DNA of 44,898 bases from Ophioceras dolichostomum (Eukaryota > Ascomycota > Sordariomycetes > Magnaporthales > Ophioceraceae): contig PYST01000315.1 of assembly GCA_003049485.1 (NCBI GenBank), forward strand, positions 1 through 44,898, in the 5' to 3' direction. Numbering within the stretch: position 1 is the stretch's first letter; every line of letters begins with the position of its first letter. Made by a program: the position numbers and the translations under genes. The notes beneath the pieces were generated by a model. The model was given only the letters and a program-made list of their open reading frames with translations. It was not told the DNA's origin and ran no database searches. Shown here in pieces: positions 10,460 through 20,998 of this stretch.

Positions 10460-13400
10460 AGGGATGATGATCATGATCATGATGACGAGTATGCAGTTGG
10501 GGGGCATTGAGGTGGAAGAACAACTATCTGCCTGCCCTTTCACGATTTGCTTTTGTTTCCTTTATTTTGGCTTTTCGCGGATTACGAGTGGCATAGGAAC
10601 CGCGTTTCTTCCTACTCCAGCACGAAGGCGTTGGGTACCTACCCAGTTGTGGTGATAGAATGATGAGAGATCCTCAGGGATCGGAGTTTCTTTTCTTCCT
10701 TGCTGTCGGTCCATACTACCTATTTATGTCCCTATAATCGATTTGATAAGAAATCCATGCTAGCCGAGGAGGTGATCAAGCGCCGCGCCTTCTCGTATTT
10801 CGTTCTTACCACTAGGCGAGAAAGCACTGAGGGCGCGTAATGAAGGCATCGCCAACTCGGGGGGAGGCTAGCTAGTGTGATTGTAAATCGATCGTCTGTC
10901 CACTCCTGAGCCAACCTCTCACAGTTTACTAACAGTTACCGGTTTTTAGCATTGGAATCTCTCCTAGGCCGTGATTATCCATACAGTTACATTTCCTTAG
11001 GTTCGGGAAAACCGGCAGACGTACATTTGCCACTGGTTGGCGTGGCAGTCAAGATATAAAGATCATCACTGGCTCTAGCATCAAGGTGGTAGGTGGCAGG
11101 ATTGGGTTTCAACGAATTGCTTCATGCTCCTAGGAAAAGGCAAGCTTAGGCCAAAAATAACTCCATGAGTGTATATGTCTTCTTACGGACTTCTCGGCGT
11201 CCGTTGGTTGTACTGTCAGTAGGAATGGTTGTTTCCAGTCCGCCTGTCTAGGAGCTGGTAGCAGTAGCCTCTAGCATTAGGTAGCTTGGGCATCCCTGAG
11301 GCGCAGCATGTGCCTGACATCTGTGCGAGCTCGACGGCCTCGGATTCTCCCGAAAACTACTCTGTCCGGCTCGCGCGCAGAGGTTACCCCTCATGGTTTC
11401 TCTTCAACAGTCTTCCCGACAACTTTCTTCTCTTTCTACAAGGAGCGCATGTTGCCGAGAGGGGGAGACCGAGGTATATGGCTAAGCCACCCAACAAACA
11501 CTTCTCCAGAAACGAAACCACGAAGCCGGGTTCGATGGACCAGTAGTGGCTTGTAGTTTGTGAAACCGCACCGGCGCATGCTGGTCACAGCTTCCTGGAA
11601 ACAAAAAATGTAACTTTGTGGAATCCACGCCACTGGCGGGCTTTCTCTGCAGGTCGCCGGAGAGGGCCGCTGATGAGGGGGAACTGCCTGGTTTGGTCGA
11701 GTGGTGGGCGGCCGGTTTCTCCAAAGGTGAGGAATCAATTTGGGGGCACTCAATTTAAGTTTCACCACGGTGCTCTGCGTGGAAGTGGTCAGTGGACGGG
11801 AGCAAACGCTGGGACAAAATTTGGCCATGAACTCAACGACCTGGTCTTGCATTTTTCCAGCAAACGAAAATAAATAACCTTGAATTGAAGTTTATTCTCG
11901 GCTTTCTACCACATTTTACTGGCTTGCATTGCATGTTCGGAATACCGGCGGTCGGAGTCCATTTTTCTACGGGGAGGATTTATCAGACGAACCGCTCTTC
12001 GTGCGCTGGAGGAGTCTGTGGTTGGTTGTGAGCCTCGCTGGGCATTCACCTCACCTAGCGGTGCCGCCGAGCCGTTGGGCGGAAGCGATCTCTGGCGGGC
12101 CTTCTCGACGGGAGCTGACCAAGCCGAGCTACATAGTAGGATTCCCATCAAGAGACTCGAATTTTTGTCCCTCAAACGCACGATTGCCGCCGCACAGAAA
12201 TCATATCTCTTCCATCTACGTACTTGCTGCACTGAAGTGGCATGCTGCCGGCTGCTGAGAAAGCGCGAATGTCGTGCAAGAGTCCTTCGCATATGGGGGT
12301 TTCAGTGTGGGGCGACCCAGGCCGCCAGGCACAGCCAGAGGGCAGAGAGAAAGAGAGTAAATGCCGCGAAAGTGTTTGTGCTCGCAGTTGATATGCGTGC
12401 CAGAGACCGGCAGGCCGGCCTGACTGCTTCGTTGCACGGGAGGATTCCCGCGGGTGGCCTGGGGCAGGAAGACCAGCAAGCGACAAGCAAGCAGGCCGCC
12501 CCTTACGGAGTACGAAAAAGCGGCCGAGCGACTCGAGCAAGCGGCGCAGGTTCGGATTTGCTTCACCGTGACGATGCACGAGCCTTGCCCGAGGTGCCGA
12601 AAGGATGGACGGAGTGGCTTCTTGCTGGTCTCGCCGCTGCTCTCGAGAAAAATAACCAAGAAATCACCAAGAAATCACCAAGAAACGCCAATGACCCCGC
12701 TCTCTCTCTCTTGCCCGCTGAGTCAAAATGAGCATGAGTTGCTAAGCCGCAAAAAACTCCCCCTCCCCTCCTCCCTCTCCCTCTATCAAGCGGTCAGGCA
12801 GGGCACACTCGTGATGTCCCCGCCCGCGCCGTAAAGTCGGCGGTGGCTATGCGATGATTCCTTCTTGATAGCGGGGTCCGGAAACGGGGGTGCTCGCGAC
12901 TCAGAGAGGGAAGAGGGAAAAAAAGCCGGGGTCTGACTCCTCCTTTTCCGGCGCAGCAGAAAGCTCCCTGCCTACCTAGTGTCGATCCTCGCTCGTCCTC
13001 GGTAACTCCCATAGAGGTGGGATAGATGGTAGGATGGGAGGAGGAGGATCCCACGATCTCTGCGATAATCTGCACGATCAGTTGATGAGTTGAGGGACAT
13101 CGTGAACTGATGAGCACTAGTGACAACGCTCGCATTCCTCCGAGGCCACCCATCCGAGGCTCGCCAACACTTACCACCCTATCGCAGCTCGAGGCCGGGG
13201 AGCCGCCCGAGCCGGCGTAGCGCCTGTTCCTGCCGCTGTCGTCGAGCGATCAGAGAGTCGCATTCGCGCCGGATTTCTTGCTCGATCATCAATCCATCAA
13301 CCCATCCACCCATCCACCCCTCATCAGGCTGTCTGCCTCTGATGATACTACCTACCTACACAGGGTTGGCAGCTCGGTGAGGGTGATGGCGCTGCGGATG

Positions 13401-16194
13401 AGGAGAAATGTTACTCTCGCCGCACGGAATATGCGGCACCTCACGATGTCAGTGTTTCGTTTTCGACATCCATCCCCTCACTTTCCGTTCGCTTAGCCTA
13501 CCTGCCCATCAGTGTCTTGTGACTCTCCGCGTCCGTTGTGACAACAGGAAGCTGTCTGCTTCGCTTTGGTCGGCTTGCATCGCTTCAGCCGTGCGAGCAG
13601 CAAGCAGCAGAAGCTGACGGGGCAGGACATCATCAGCCTGCTGCAGCCAGCACAGCGCACGAGCTCACCGCCGCCGAGTAAGTACGCTGTCGCCGCCAAC
13701 CACACAGAATCCTAGAAGCCGAGCATGCATTTCATCCGATTGGCAAGAGCGGATATCCGGAACAAAGATTCCAAGGCGGCGGGCGACTCGCTTTCTCTCG
13801 TCTCCCTCTCTCTCGCTTCCAAGAGAAAAGTTGCAACATCCGTTCCCTCCAGGAGCTGACGGATTGGATGTTGTGATGGCTCGGGTTTTTGGTTCTCTTA
13901 TCATCCAGCCAGGGGTTATGAAGTGTGGGAAGCCCCGCGCTTGCCCGATTTTGACACAAGGAGGCGCTGGCAGATGCATGCACGACACGATGGCCTAAAA
14001 GTGGACTGCGCTTCCCCTGTTCCTTCTTTGCTCGCATCTTCGTTCTCGTGATGTTCCATTCCTTTTTCTTCCGACATCTTTCTTGAGCCGCCATCACCCT
14101 TCCCTTGCCGCGCCTCCTTTTCTGTGCTTGCTCGTCTTGGCTGCTGGGCACAAAACTGCTTGCTGGGGCTCTCAAAAGGAGCTAAGCACACACGTTGATC
14201 TTCCCGGCGCACTAGCACACCAGAGCGTCAACCCCTGTTCCGTTTCAAGTTCCTGCAGGTACTGACCACTCACCATTCGCCAACTCGTTGAAACATTTTC
14301 ATCCCCCTGTCGCTGATCCCTCGCGCACATCAACGCCAGCAGCGGGCACGGACAGCTGGCACTGGCACTGGATCTTGACTGGTTACTGGCCGCTTGAGGA
14401 GGGGAGATGAATTAAGGCGCGGCTCACCAAGAGGCAGCCCCGTCAGGGTCAAACAAACGTCGATGCCCACTTGACAAATGGGCGGTGCTGATTGATCGGT
14501 TTCGCCGCCCTACCCAATTTCTTTGATGCCATGCAAAGAAGCATGAACGTGATCTCAGCGGATCAAAGGGTCTCGATCATTCTGGATCGCTATCAGGGTC
14601 CTTGGTTTTTTCCCTTGCTTTGTCGCAGGAACTTTGCGAATTTCCCGTCTGCCAGCGAATAATGATGCCCAAATGTGGATCGATCACCATTAATCGCTCA
14701 ACAGTTAAGGGGAGCGAGAGAGAGGACTCGTGCGTGGCGTTTGCCATCGTCCTTCAAAGTCTGTTACTTCTCAAGACAATTTCTGCTCCCTCGCTCCCTC
14801 CTTCAGGCATGCTATCGAAATCCCCTTTTCTCTCACCTGCCTTCCCCTCATGTCTCCCCACCTCGCTTGCAACCCGTTCTGGCAAAGTATGATTAGTCGG
14901 CGGCGTCGGCGCGGGGCACGAGGAAGGATCGCTACTCGCTACTGTTGTAGGGAATATCTCGGAGCTGTGTGTTAAACTCGCCCCCAACAGACATCGCTGC
15001 GCCGCCCACAATAGGGAATAGCTTCACTCGTTTTCGCTCGAGGATACCGGACTACCTAGTCGAGGAGAAGGGGGTACTTCGTCCGACCTCAATGGACTGG
15101 CCAGATGCAGACCATCCTCGCGATACAACTTACAAAGGATCGCTGAAAAGAGCTGATGCGTGCATGTGATACGAATACTACCCTCTTTCGCTGTACGGAA
15201 TACCAGGTACAGTAAGTGGTGAGGCGCATGCAAGTATGGTATGGTGCCTTACTGCTCTTTGCTGACAACGGTCAACTTGCTTGCTGGCTGGCTGGCTCCC
15301 CCCCACACCCACACGCATCCGCTGCCGAGCCGCCGACGTGGACCTGCATTTGGGTGTGGTCCGTCGGGCTCTCCCTCGCGTTATTTTTGTGGTTTCTTTT
15401 CTTCGCCCTTTGCAGAGGAGAGTGCTGACAGGACGGGAGCTTTACCCCTGAAAATGACCCGCATTTGTCTTTTTCTCTCTCTGTCTCTGCCCTTTCTTCT
15501 CCCAAAATCGGAGTCACCCCACCTTGAGAAGGCCACCAGTGCTCCCATTTGTCCACACCGATAAAGAAAGAGAACAAGAAAGAAAGAGAGAGATCCAGAT
15601 GAGTGAACGAGAAAGCATTGTGGCCGTCCCCATAACCACTTTGACTTTGCTCCCGGGTTCATGCTTGACTTGACTTGACGTGTCTGTCCGCTTGCCCAAT
15701 TTCTTTCTTTCCTGCTTGCGCCTATGCGCGGGACTCGAATGGGACTGTGTCAACGTGTGACTGGTAGAAGACAAGGTAGACAAGGTAAAAAGAAACATGG
15801 GAGAGAACATGCAGCCCAAAAAGCCGCCGCCGCCAACGCCGCCGCCGCCCTGACCAGGTCAATCAGTCAAGGTCAAGGAGACAGCAAGGCAAGACAGGGG
15901 GGAGCGGCACCCGACGCCGCTCGTTCGCTCGCCGTGTGTGGAGTTCGTCCCATCCTTTCTTTTCACGTCCTCTTTCTTCTTTACCAAGACTTTCTCTCTG
16001 GATAGATTGTCATCCCATGTATCCCTACCTCCGACTCATCCATCCATCCCCTAGTCTTTTCTCGGCGTGTTGTTACTCGCTCTGCCCAGCTCAGGCGCGT
16101 GCCGCAGCCCGGTTCCTCCGGCCCTCTCTCTCTCTCTCCTATTGTCCCTCTCCCCTTGTCTTCCCGCTCCCTCCCCTTTGTCGTCGGAGCATTT
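10460..16194. other. Large gene-free stretch (about 5.7 kb)
   Basis: I see no supportable gene. The longest open frame (12018-12731, +) starts at GTG, has no domain and shows an erratic composition. Small features: an ATCATG-rich motif just after the ankyrin gene (about 10465-10490), three 11-base direct repeats of ACCAAGAAATC at 12655-12687 (the last is imperfect), and growing CT-richness from about 15450 to 16190. The interval may hold noncoding RNAs, a spliced gene I cannot resolve, or an extended promoter for the GH16 gene. Confidence 0.5.
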
Positions 16195-16207
16195 TATTAT
16201 TAAAAGG
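16195..16207 (+). promoter_or_regulatory. Candidate distal TATA element of the GH16 gene
   Basis: TATTATTAAAAGG sits directly after a long pyrimidine-rich tract, 458 bases upstream of the GH16 start codon. A very similar AATAAAAGG element precedes the second sugar-transporter gene. If used, it would give a leader of roughly 400 bases containing the small upstream ORF listed next. Confidence 0.35.
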
Positions 16208-16234
16208 CCCCCTCGCCCTCCCCCACGGTCGATC

Positions 16235-16351
16235 ATGCCTTATACAGAGGGCTTCACGATACCCAGCGATATCTTCCACTTCTTCTTCTTCTTCTCTGCT
16301 CAGGCATCATTATCAGCCAGCACCACACATTCTTTTCTCACTGACGCCTAG
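16235..16351 (+). other. Possible upstream ORF (38 codons) in the GH16 leader
   Basis: ATG at 16235 opens a 38-residue frame that ends at TAG 16349-16351, containing a run of five phenylalanines from a TTC repeat. It matters only if transcription starts at the distal TATA element, in which case it could repress translation of the GH16 gene. No sign of conservation can be judged from this sequence alone. Confidence 0.25.
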
Positions 16352-16634
16352 ACGCGTATTCTTCTTTGGTCTCTTCGACACTTGTTACTTCAACTCTGTC
16401 GAACCCCACGTTCTCTTCTTCCATACTCAGTTGATATCTCGAAGGCACTAGTATCCTCCTCTTCTTTTCTACAATTATACCTGCTCGCGAATCTGTGACC
16501 CGCCTGCAGATTTTTGGCCCCCCAGATCTCGTAGATCTCCTCGGACTCTTCATCAAGCACACACCTATCTCGATACCCTGCAGATCATCACCGCCGATCA
16601 GCACGCAACACAAAGCACCCTAGCACCACCACAG

Positions 16635-16647
16635 TATATATATAAAA
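16635..16647 (+). promoter_or_regulatory. TATA-like element immediately before the GH16 start codon
   Basis: TATATATATAAAA begins only 30 bases before the ATG at 16665. It is the best TATA match in the region, but conventional spacing would leave almost no 5' leader. It may be a proximal promoter producing a near-leaderless mRNA, or just an AT-rich piece of the leader. Confidence 0.35.
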
Positions 16648-16664
16648 GCAACCCTTTCTTCACA

Positions 16665-17622
16665 ATGTATCTCTCCCGCAACGCCATCCTCCTGGCTGGG
16701 CTCTCCACCGTCGCCTCAGCCTGGCAAGCGGCCTCCTACAGCGGCCTGAGCGTGAAGTGGCAGGACTCCTTCGAAGGCGGCTCCGGCAGCCTCCCCTCCT
16801 CAAAATGGAGGATCGTCGGCCCGGAGCTGCACGTGAACAACGAGCGGCAGTCCTACCAGGTCTCGAACCGCAACGTCCAGCTGTCCGGGGGCGGCACGCT
16901 CCAGCTGATCCCCTGGAAGGACGGCGGCAGCTACTCCTCGGGGCGCATCGAGACCAAAGACTCGTTCACGCCCGCCGACGGCAAGATCACGCGCGTCGAG
17001 GCGCGCATCCGCATGGGCCCCGGCGACAGCAACAGGAAGCAGGGGATCTGGCCCGCGTTCTGGATGCTGGGCGACTCGATGCGGCACGGCACCCCCTGGC
17101 CTGCCTGCGGCGAGATCGACATCCTCGAGAACATCAACGGACAGAGCCGCGTGCTGGGCACCACCCACTGCGACACTCGCCCCGGCGGCGTCTGCAACGA
17201 GGACACGGGCATCAGCGCCTCGACCGACTTCTCTGACGCGAGCAACTGGAACACGTTCGCCGTCGAGTGGAACCGGCGCCCGGGGAACTGGAGGGACGAG
17301 ACCATCAAGTGGTACAAGAACGGCAACGAGTTCCACTCCGTCAGCGGGGGCAGGATCAACAACGAGGGCGTCTGGAACACGCTGGCGCATAGCGCGCAGT
17401 ACATCATTCTGAACGTCGCTGTTGGTGGCAACTGTGAGTACTCTCTATTGCTCGTTCTTCGCGTTTTCGAAGCGTTATTGCCACAATCTCAATCACGATC
17501 GATTTTTTACTGACCATCGTCTTTCTTTTCTCTGTACAGGGCCCGGTGACCCAAACGACCAGACCGTCTTCGGGTGGGACTCCATGATGGAGGTCGCCTA
17601 CGTGGCGCAGTACGAGGGCTGA
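16665..17622 (+). CDS. Secreted GH16 endo-beta-1,3(4)-glucanase
   Basis: Exons are 16665-17433 and 17540-17622. The 106-base intron has a GTGAGT donor and a TACAG acceptor and rebuilds a Trp codon; the protein is 283 residues. Residues 1-19 are a signal peptide (hydrophobic core, VASA end). The rest is a single GH16 jelly-roll domain, the usual length for a small laminarinase/licheninase. The catalytic signature is E150-I-D152-I-L-E155, the ExDxxE form with a beta-bulge; Glu150 is the expected nucleophile and Glu155 the acid/base. Aromatic glucan-binding motifs IWPAFWMLG precede it. Established role: hydrolysis of beta-1,3 or mixed beta-1,3/1,4-glucans outside the cell, for feeding or wall remodelling. 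There is no carbohydrate-binding module and no GPI-type C-terminus. Exact linkage preference cannot be read from the sequence. Confidence 0.95.
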
Positions 17623-19129
17623 ACAATCCGTCTTCCTCGCACTTACTCTTCTGCACATCTTGCATTCTCGGGTCTTGAAGTTCTTGAAGCGTTATAGCGG
17701 CGATTTGCTGTGTGGATCGATTTGGCCAGTCTCGATTCGACACGAGGTCTCTCCTTTTTTGCATTCTTGATGTACATTTCACATACTTTCTTCCCCACCA
17801 TCGCCTCCCCCACGCCTGAGGCTGTTTCTTAGCATACTTGGCACCCTGCGACTATTTGCTGTGGTGGTGTGTGGAAACGAGACCTTCCCGGCTCCGTACC
17901 CGCGTGGCTCGGCTCCTCGGGCTGGGCTGTTGGGAGAGAGATGTGGGCTTAACAACGGCGGATTGGTGTTAGTTGGCTTGGAGTACATTTTTGGGCGAGA
18001 GATAAAATTTCTTGTATAAATGATACCCATTTTTTTAAACAATTCTATATGATTTTTCTATACGTACCTAAGGTATCCATTTGATATCCACGTGGCAACT
18101 ATCCCTTGGGCAGAGGTGTTTGTGGTGGTGTTAAGAGCATCCGCTAAGATGGTGGACTCCTAGGAACGGTCCCATTCGCCTTCTGTTCTTTGGCAGCAAA
18201 GAACAATACGCGGCCCTGCCTTCGGATGTAGACTGGACGAAGCTCAAGGCAATAGGCCGATTCGAGTCCCGGTCCGGTTTGTGTTTAGGTGCGCGCTTTG
18301 GGCCTCGAGATATGAGGTCAAACCGAACTGATGATCATCATGCGGCTCTTCCTCAAGGTTGCCGGAACACACGGGTCTTGCCAGTGCGGTCCCAGACTGG
18401 TGATGTTAAGGTTTGCGGTTTGCGGGGGTCTGGGGTTTGCGCTACCGGCCACGTTCAGCCGGTTGTTCTCTAACTGTCTCGGGCGCCCTCCAGTGGTGCG
18501 GTCTCCGTAAGGGTGATGCAAGCTAACGAAGTAGAGCTTGGTGAAGGTTTAGGCTTCGCCGAGGCGTACCATCTTTTGGGCATTGGCAGCTGTCGGAAGC
18601 TGCTTTTCTCCGTTCTGGGGCCTCTTTAAAAGGGCGAAAGGGCATGCACGCTTTCAGACGGCGATTGTCGGGGATTGTTTCCTGCCCGTCGCTTTTGGCC
18701 CCTGTCGTCTGTCCCCAGACCACGAGCATCAAGGAGAACATCAACCTCATTTTTTCCTTCAAAAAGCGAGGTGCTATTTCGTCAAGAGACAGAGTACGTC
18801 CTAATTCATAGCATAACTACTGGGTATTAGCTAGTCGCCTAGTAATGAACCACATAAGGTCCTAAAGAGCGACCGAAAATGCAACGCAGTACGCCTAAAG
18901 TGGTAAGATACATCGACCTATTCCGCTCTTCGCCCCAATCCGACGTAGCCCAGTAGAGGAAACACCGTCATGATCATAACAAACATAGTGGAAAGAAAAG
19001 GGTATCCTCTGTATTGCATCCTCTCTGCTTTGTGGGACTCGCCTCTTCCAGCCCACCCCTTCCCCATCACTCTTTCCTTCCCAAGGCCATGCGAGATGGA
19101 GGCCGCTCCTCGGCTGGTTGGGAGTATGT
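17623..19129. other. Convergent intergenic region between GH16 and first transporter
   Basis: About 1.5 kb without a supportable gene. It contains the two 3' ends, an AT-rich segment around 18000-18080 and a near-palindrome TACCTAAGGTA at about 18065-18075. A box-B-like GATTCGAGTCC near 18259 has no matching tRNA arms. Confidence 0.5.
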
Positions 19130-20998
19130 TTAGGCAGCGGCGGCGGGAGCGATGGGCTGCTTCTCCTCGTGGTGGCTGCCGTTGGCAATCTTCTCCTCCG
19201 GGTCGAGCTCGTTCCGCTCGCGCCGGATGGCGTGCTTGCGGTTGTTGTGGGTCTTCCAGGCGGGGATGCCGATGTACTTGATGGCGCCCGGCTGGGAGTC
19301 GTCGAAGATCTCGGCGACCTCCTCCAGCGGCTTGTTGGCCGTTTCCGGGAAGAGGAAGAAGACGTGGATGAACATAGCGATGCAGAAGATGGCGAACACG
19401 AGGTACACCTTCCACTTGATGTTGGCGAACGCCGGAGGGACGAAGTATGCCAGCGCGAAGTTGAAGGCCCAGTTGGCAGACGTCGAGAGCGCGACGGCCT
19501 TGCCGCGGAGGCGCAGGGGGTACAGTTCCGGGGGGTAGGCCCACGAGGCGGGACCCCAGGTGGGCGCGAACGAGGCGACGAATAGGTAGGTGGACGCGAT
19601 GACAGCCTTGGCGGGCGCGCCTTCGATCTTCATTGACATGGAGTCCGAGGTAAAGTTGTCCTCGGGGCGCGGGTCGCGGCCGTAGGTGGCGAACAGGCCG
19701 GCGTTGATGCAGAGCCAGAGACACATGAAGAAGGCGCCGACCAGGAACATCGGGCGACGGCCCCAGCGGTCCATGAAGAGCAGGGCGGGGACGGTCATCA
19801 CGACGTTGATGATGAACTGGATGCTGGACGGGAGAAGGACGTCGTCGCCCATGCCGGTCATGGTGAAGACGTAGGTGATGTAGTACATCATGACCTGTGG
19901 TGGATTGGGAATTAGAACCTTGATCCGAAGGGATTGCGCCATGTAATAAACGAGGACAAGGGAGAGCACTCGCATTCATGCCGGTAAGTTGGGACCAGAT
20001 CTGGGTGAACACGCCGATGTGTGTCCGGTTGATCATGTTAGGCTTGAAAAGCTCGAAGTACGAGACATCGGCGTTCTGGCGCTCGAACTCGACCACCTCA
20101 CGGATCTCAGCCAGCTCCTTAGCGACGAATGGCGAGTTCTGGTCACCCTTGGCGTGGACGAGCACCAGCACGTTGCGTGCGTCGTCCCAGCGGTCCTTCT
20201 TGGCGAGCCAACGGGGCGACTCGGGCAGGAACATGAGCCCGAAGAAGAGGAGGATGGCGGGGATGGCCTGGAGACCCCAAGGAACACGGAAGGCGGCCGT
20301 GCCCGAGATGTACGAGCAGCCGTAGCAGATGAAGAACATGATCAGGATGCCCCAGGTGATGGCCCATTGCTGGAATCCGATCAGGCGGCCACGGGTCGAG
20401 GGCGGGGCGATCTCGGAGATGTAGACGGGAACCTGCGCGGAGCATATACCGACGGCGAGACCGTTGACGAGACGGCCCACGATGAGCATGGGGATGTTCT
20501 GCACGGCGGCGACGAGGATACAGCCGATACACCTGTTGGCGGGGTGGTTGTCAGTATGCCAGCTACTTTCTCGACAGACAAAATACAACGAAAGAAGGAG
20601 GGAGACTCGAAAACTAACCAGATCACAGCACCGACCTGGATCGCGGTCTTGCGACCCCACTTATCAGACAGGAAACCGGATATCAGGGCGCCCAAGAACG
20701 AACCGCCGGGCATGGCGGCCGTAATGCCGCCCTGTACGTCGTTGGTCGGTCCTCTGCATAGTCCCTTCTCGTTGAAGCCGAGCTCGTTGAATTGGCACAG
20801 GTATGGTTGGGTGGAGATGGTTGCGCTCAGCGACGAGATATCGAAGCCGAACAACGCGCCGCCTACCCAAAGTTGAGCAGTGTTAGCGACCAGAAGAAAG
20901 AGACAAGGAAGACTGGGAAAAGGGTGGATGGGGTGTTTTTTAGTCGTACCAATGACCGACACGGCGGCGATGAGGTAGATATTTCCCACCTCGTACAT
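19130..20998 (-). CDS. MFS sugar transporter (hexose/monosaccharide type)
   Basis: On the minus strand the exons are 20998-20950, 20862-20619, 20532-19974 and 19894-19130. The introns are 87, 86 and 79 bases long, and the protein is 538 residues. The third intron has a GC donor (AAT|GCGAGT); splicing there restores the hallmark TGMNVMMYYI exactly, and no GT donor gives the correct frame. The N-terminus MYEVGNIYLIAA running into GGALFGFD is typical of fungal hexose permeases. Other sugar-porter signatures are present: DKWGRK, GRLVNGLAVG, PVYISEIAPP, PESPRWL, DRWGRRP and PETANKPLEE. About twelve membrane helices are expected, with a short hydrophilic tail. Role: proton-linked or facilitated sugar uptake at the plasma membrane. 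The substrate (glucose, xylose, quinate or other) cannot be fixed. The small first exon is typical of this family. Confidence 0.95.

Noticed and set aside
12018..12731. 237-codon frame in the large gap
   Set aside because: Starts at GTG, shows no domain, signal peptide or consistent codon bias.
18255..18275. Box-B-like GATTCGAGTCC on the plus strand
   Set aside because: The flanking bases do not form a T-stem, and no acceptor, D or anticodon arm is present.
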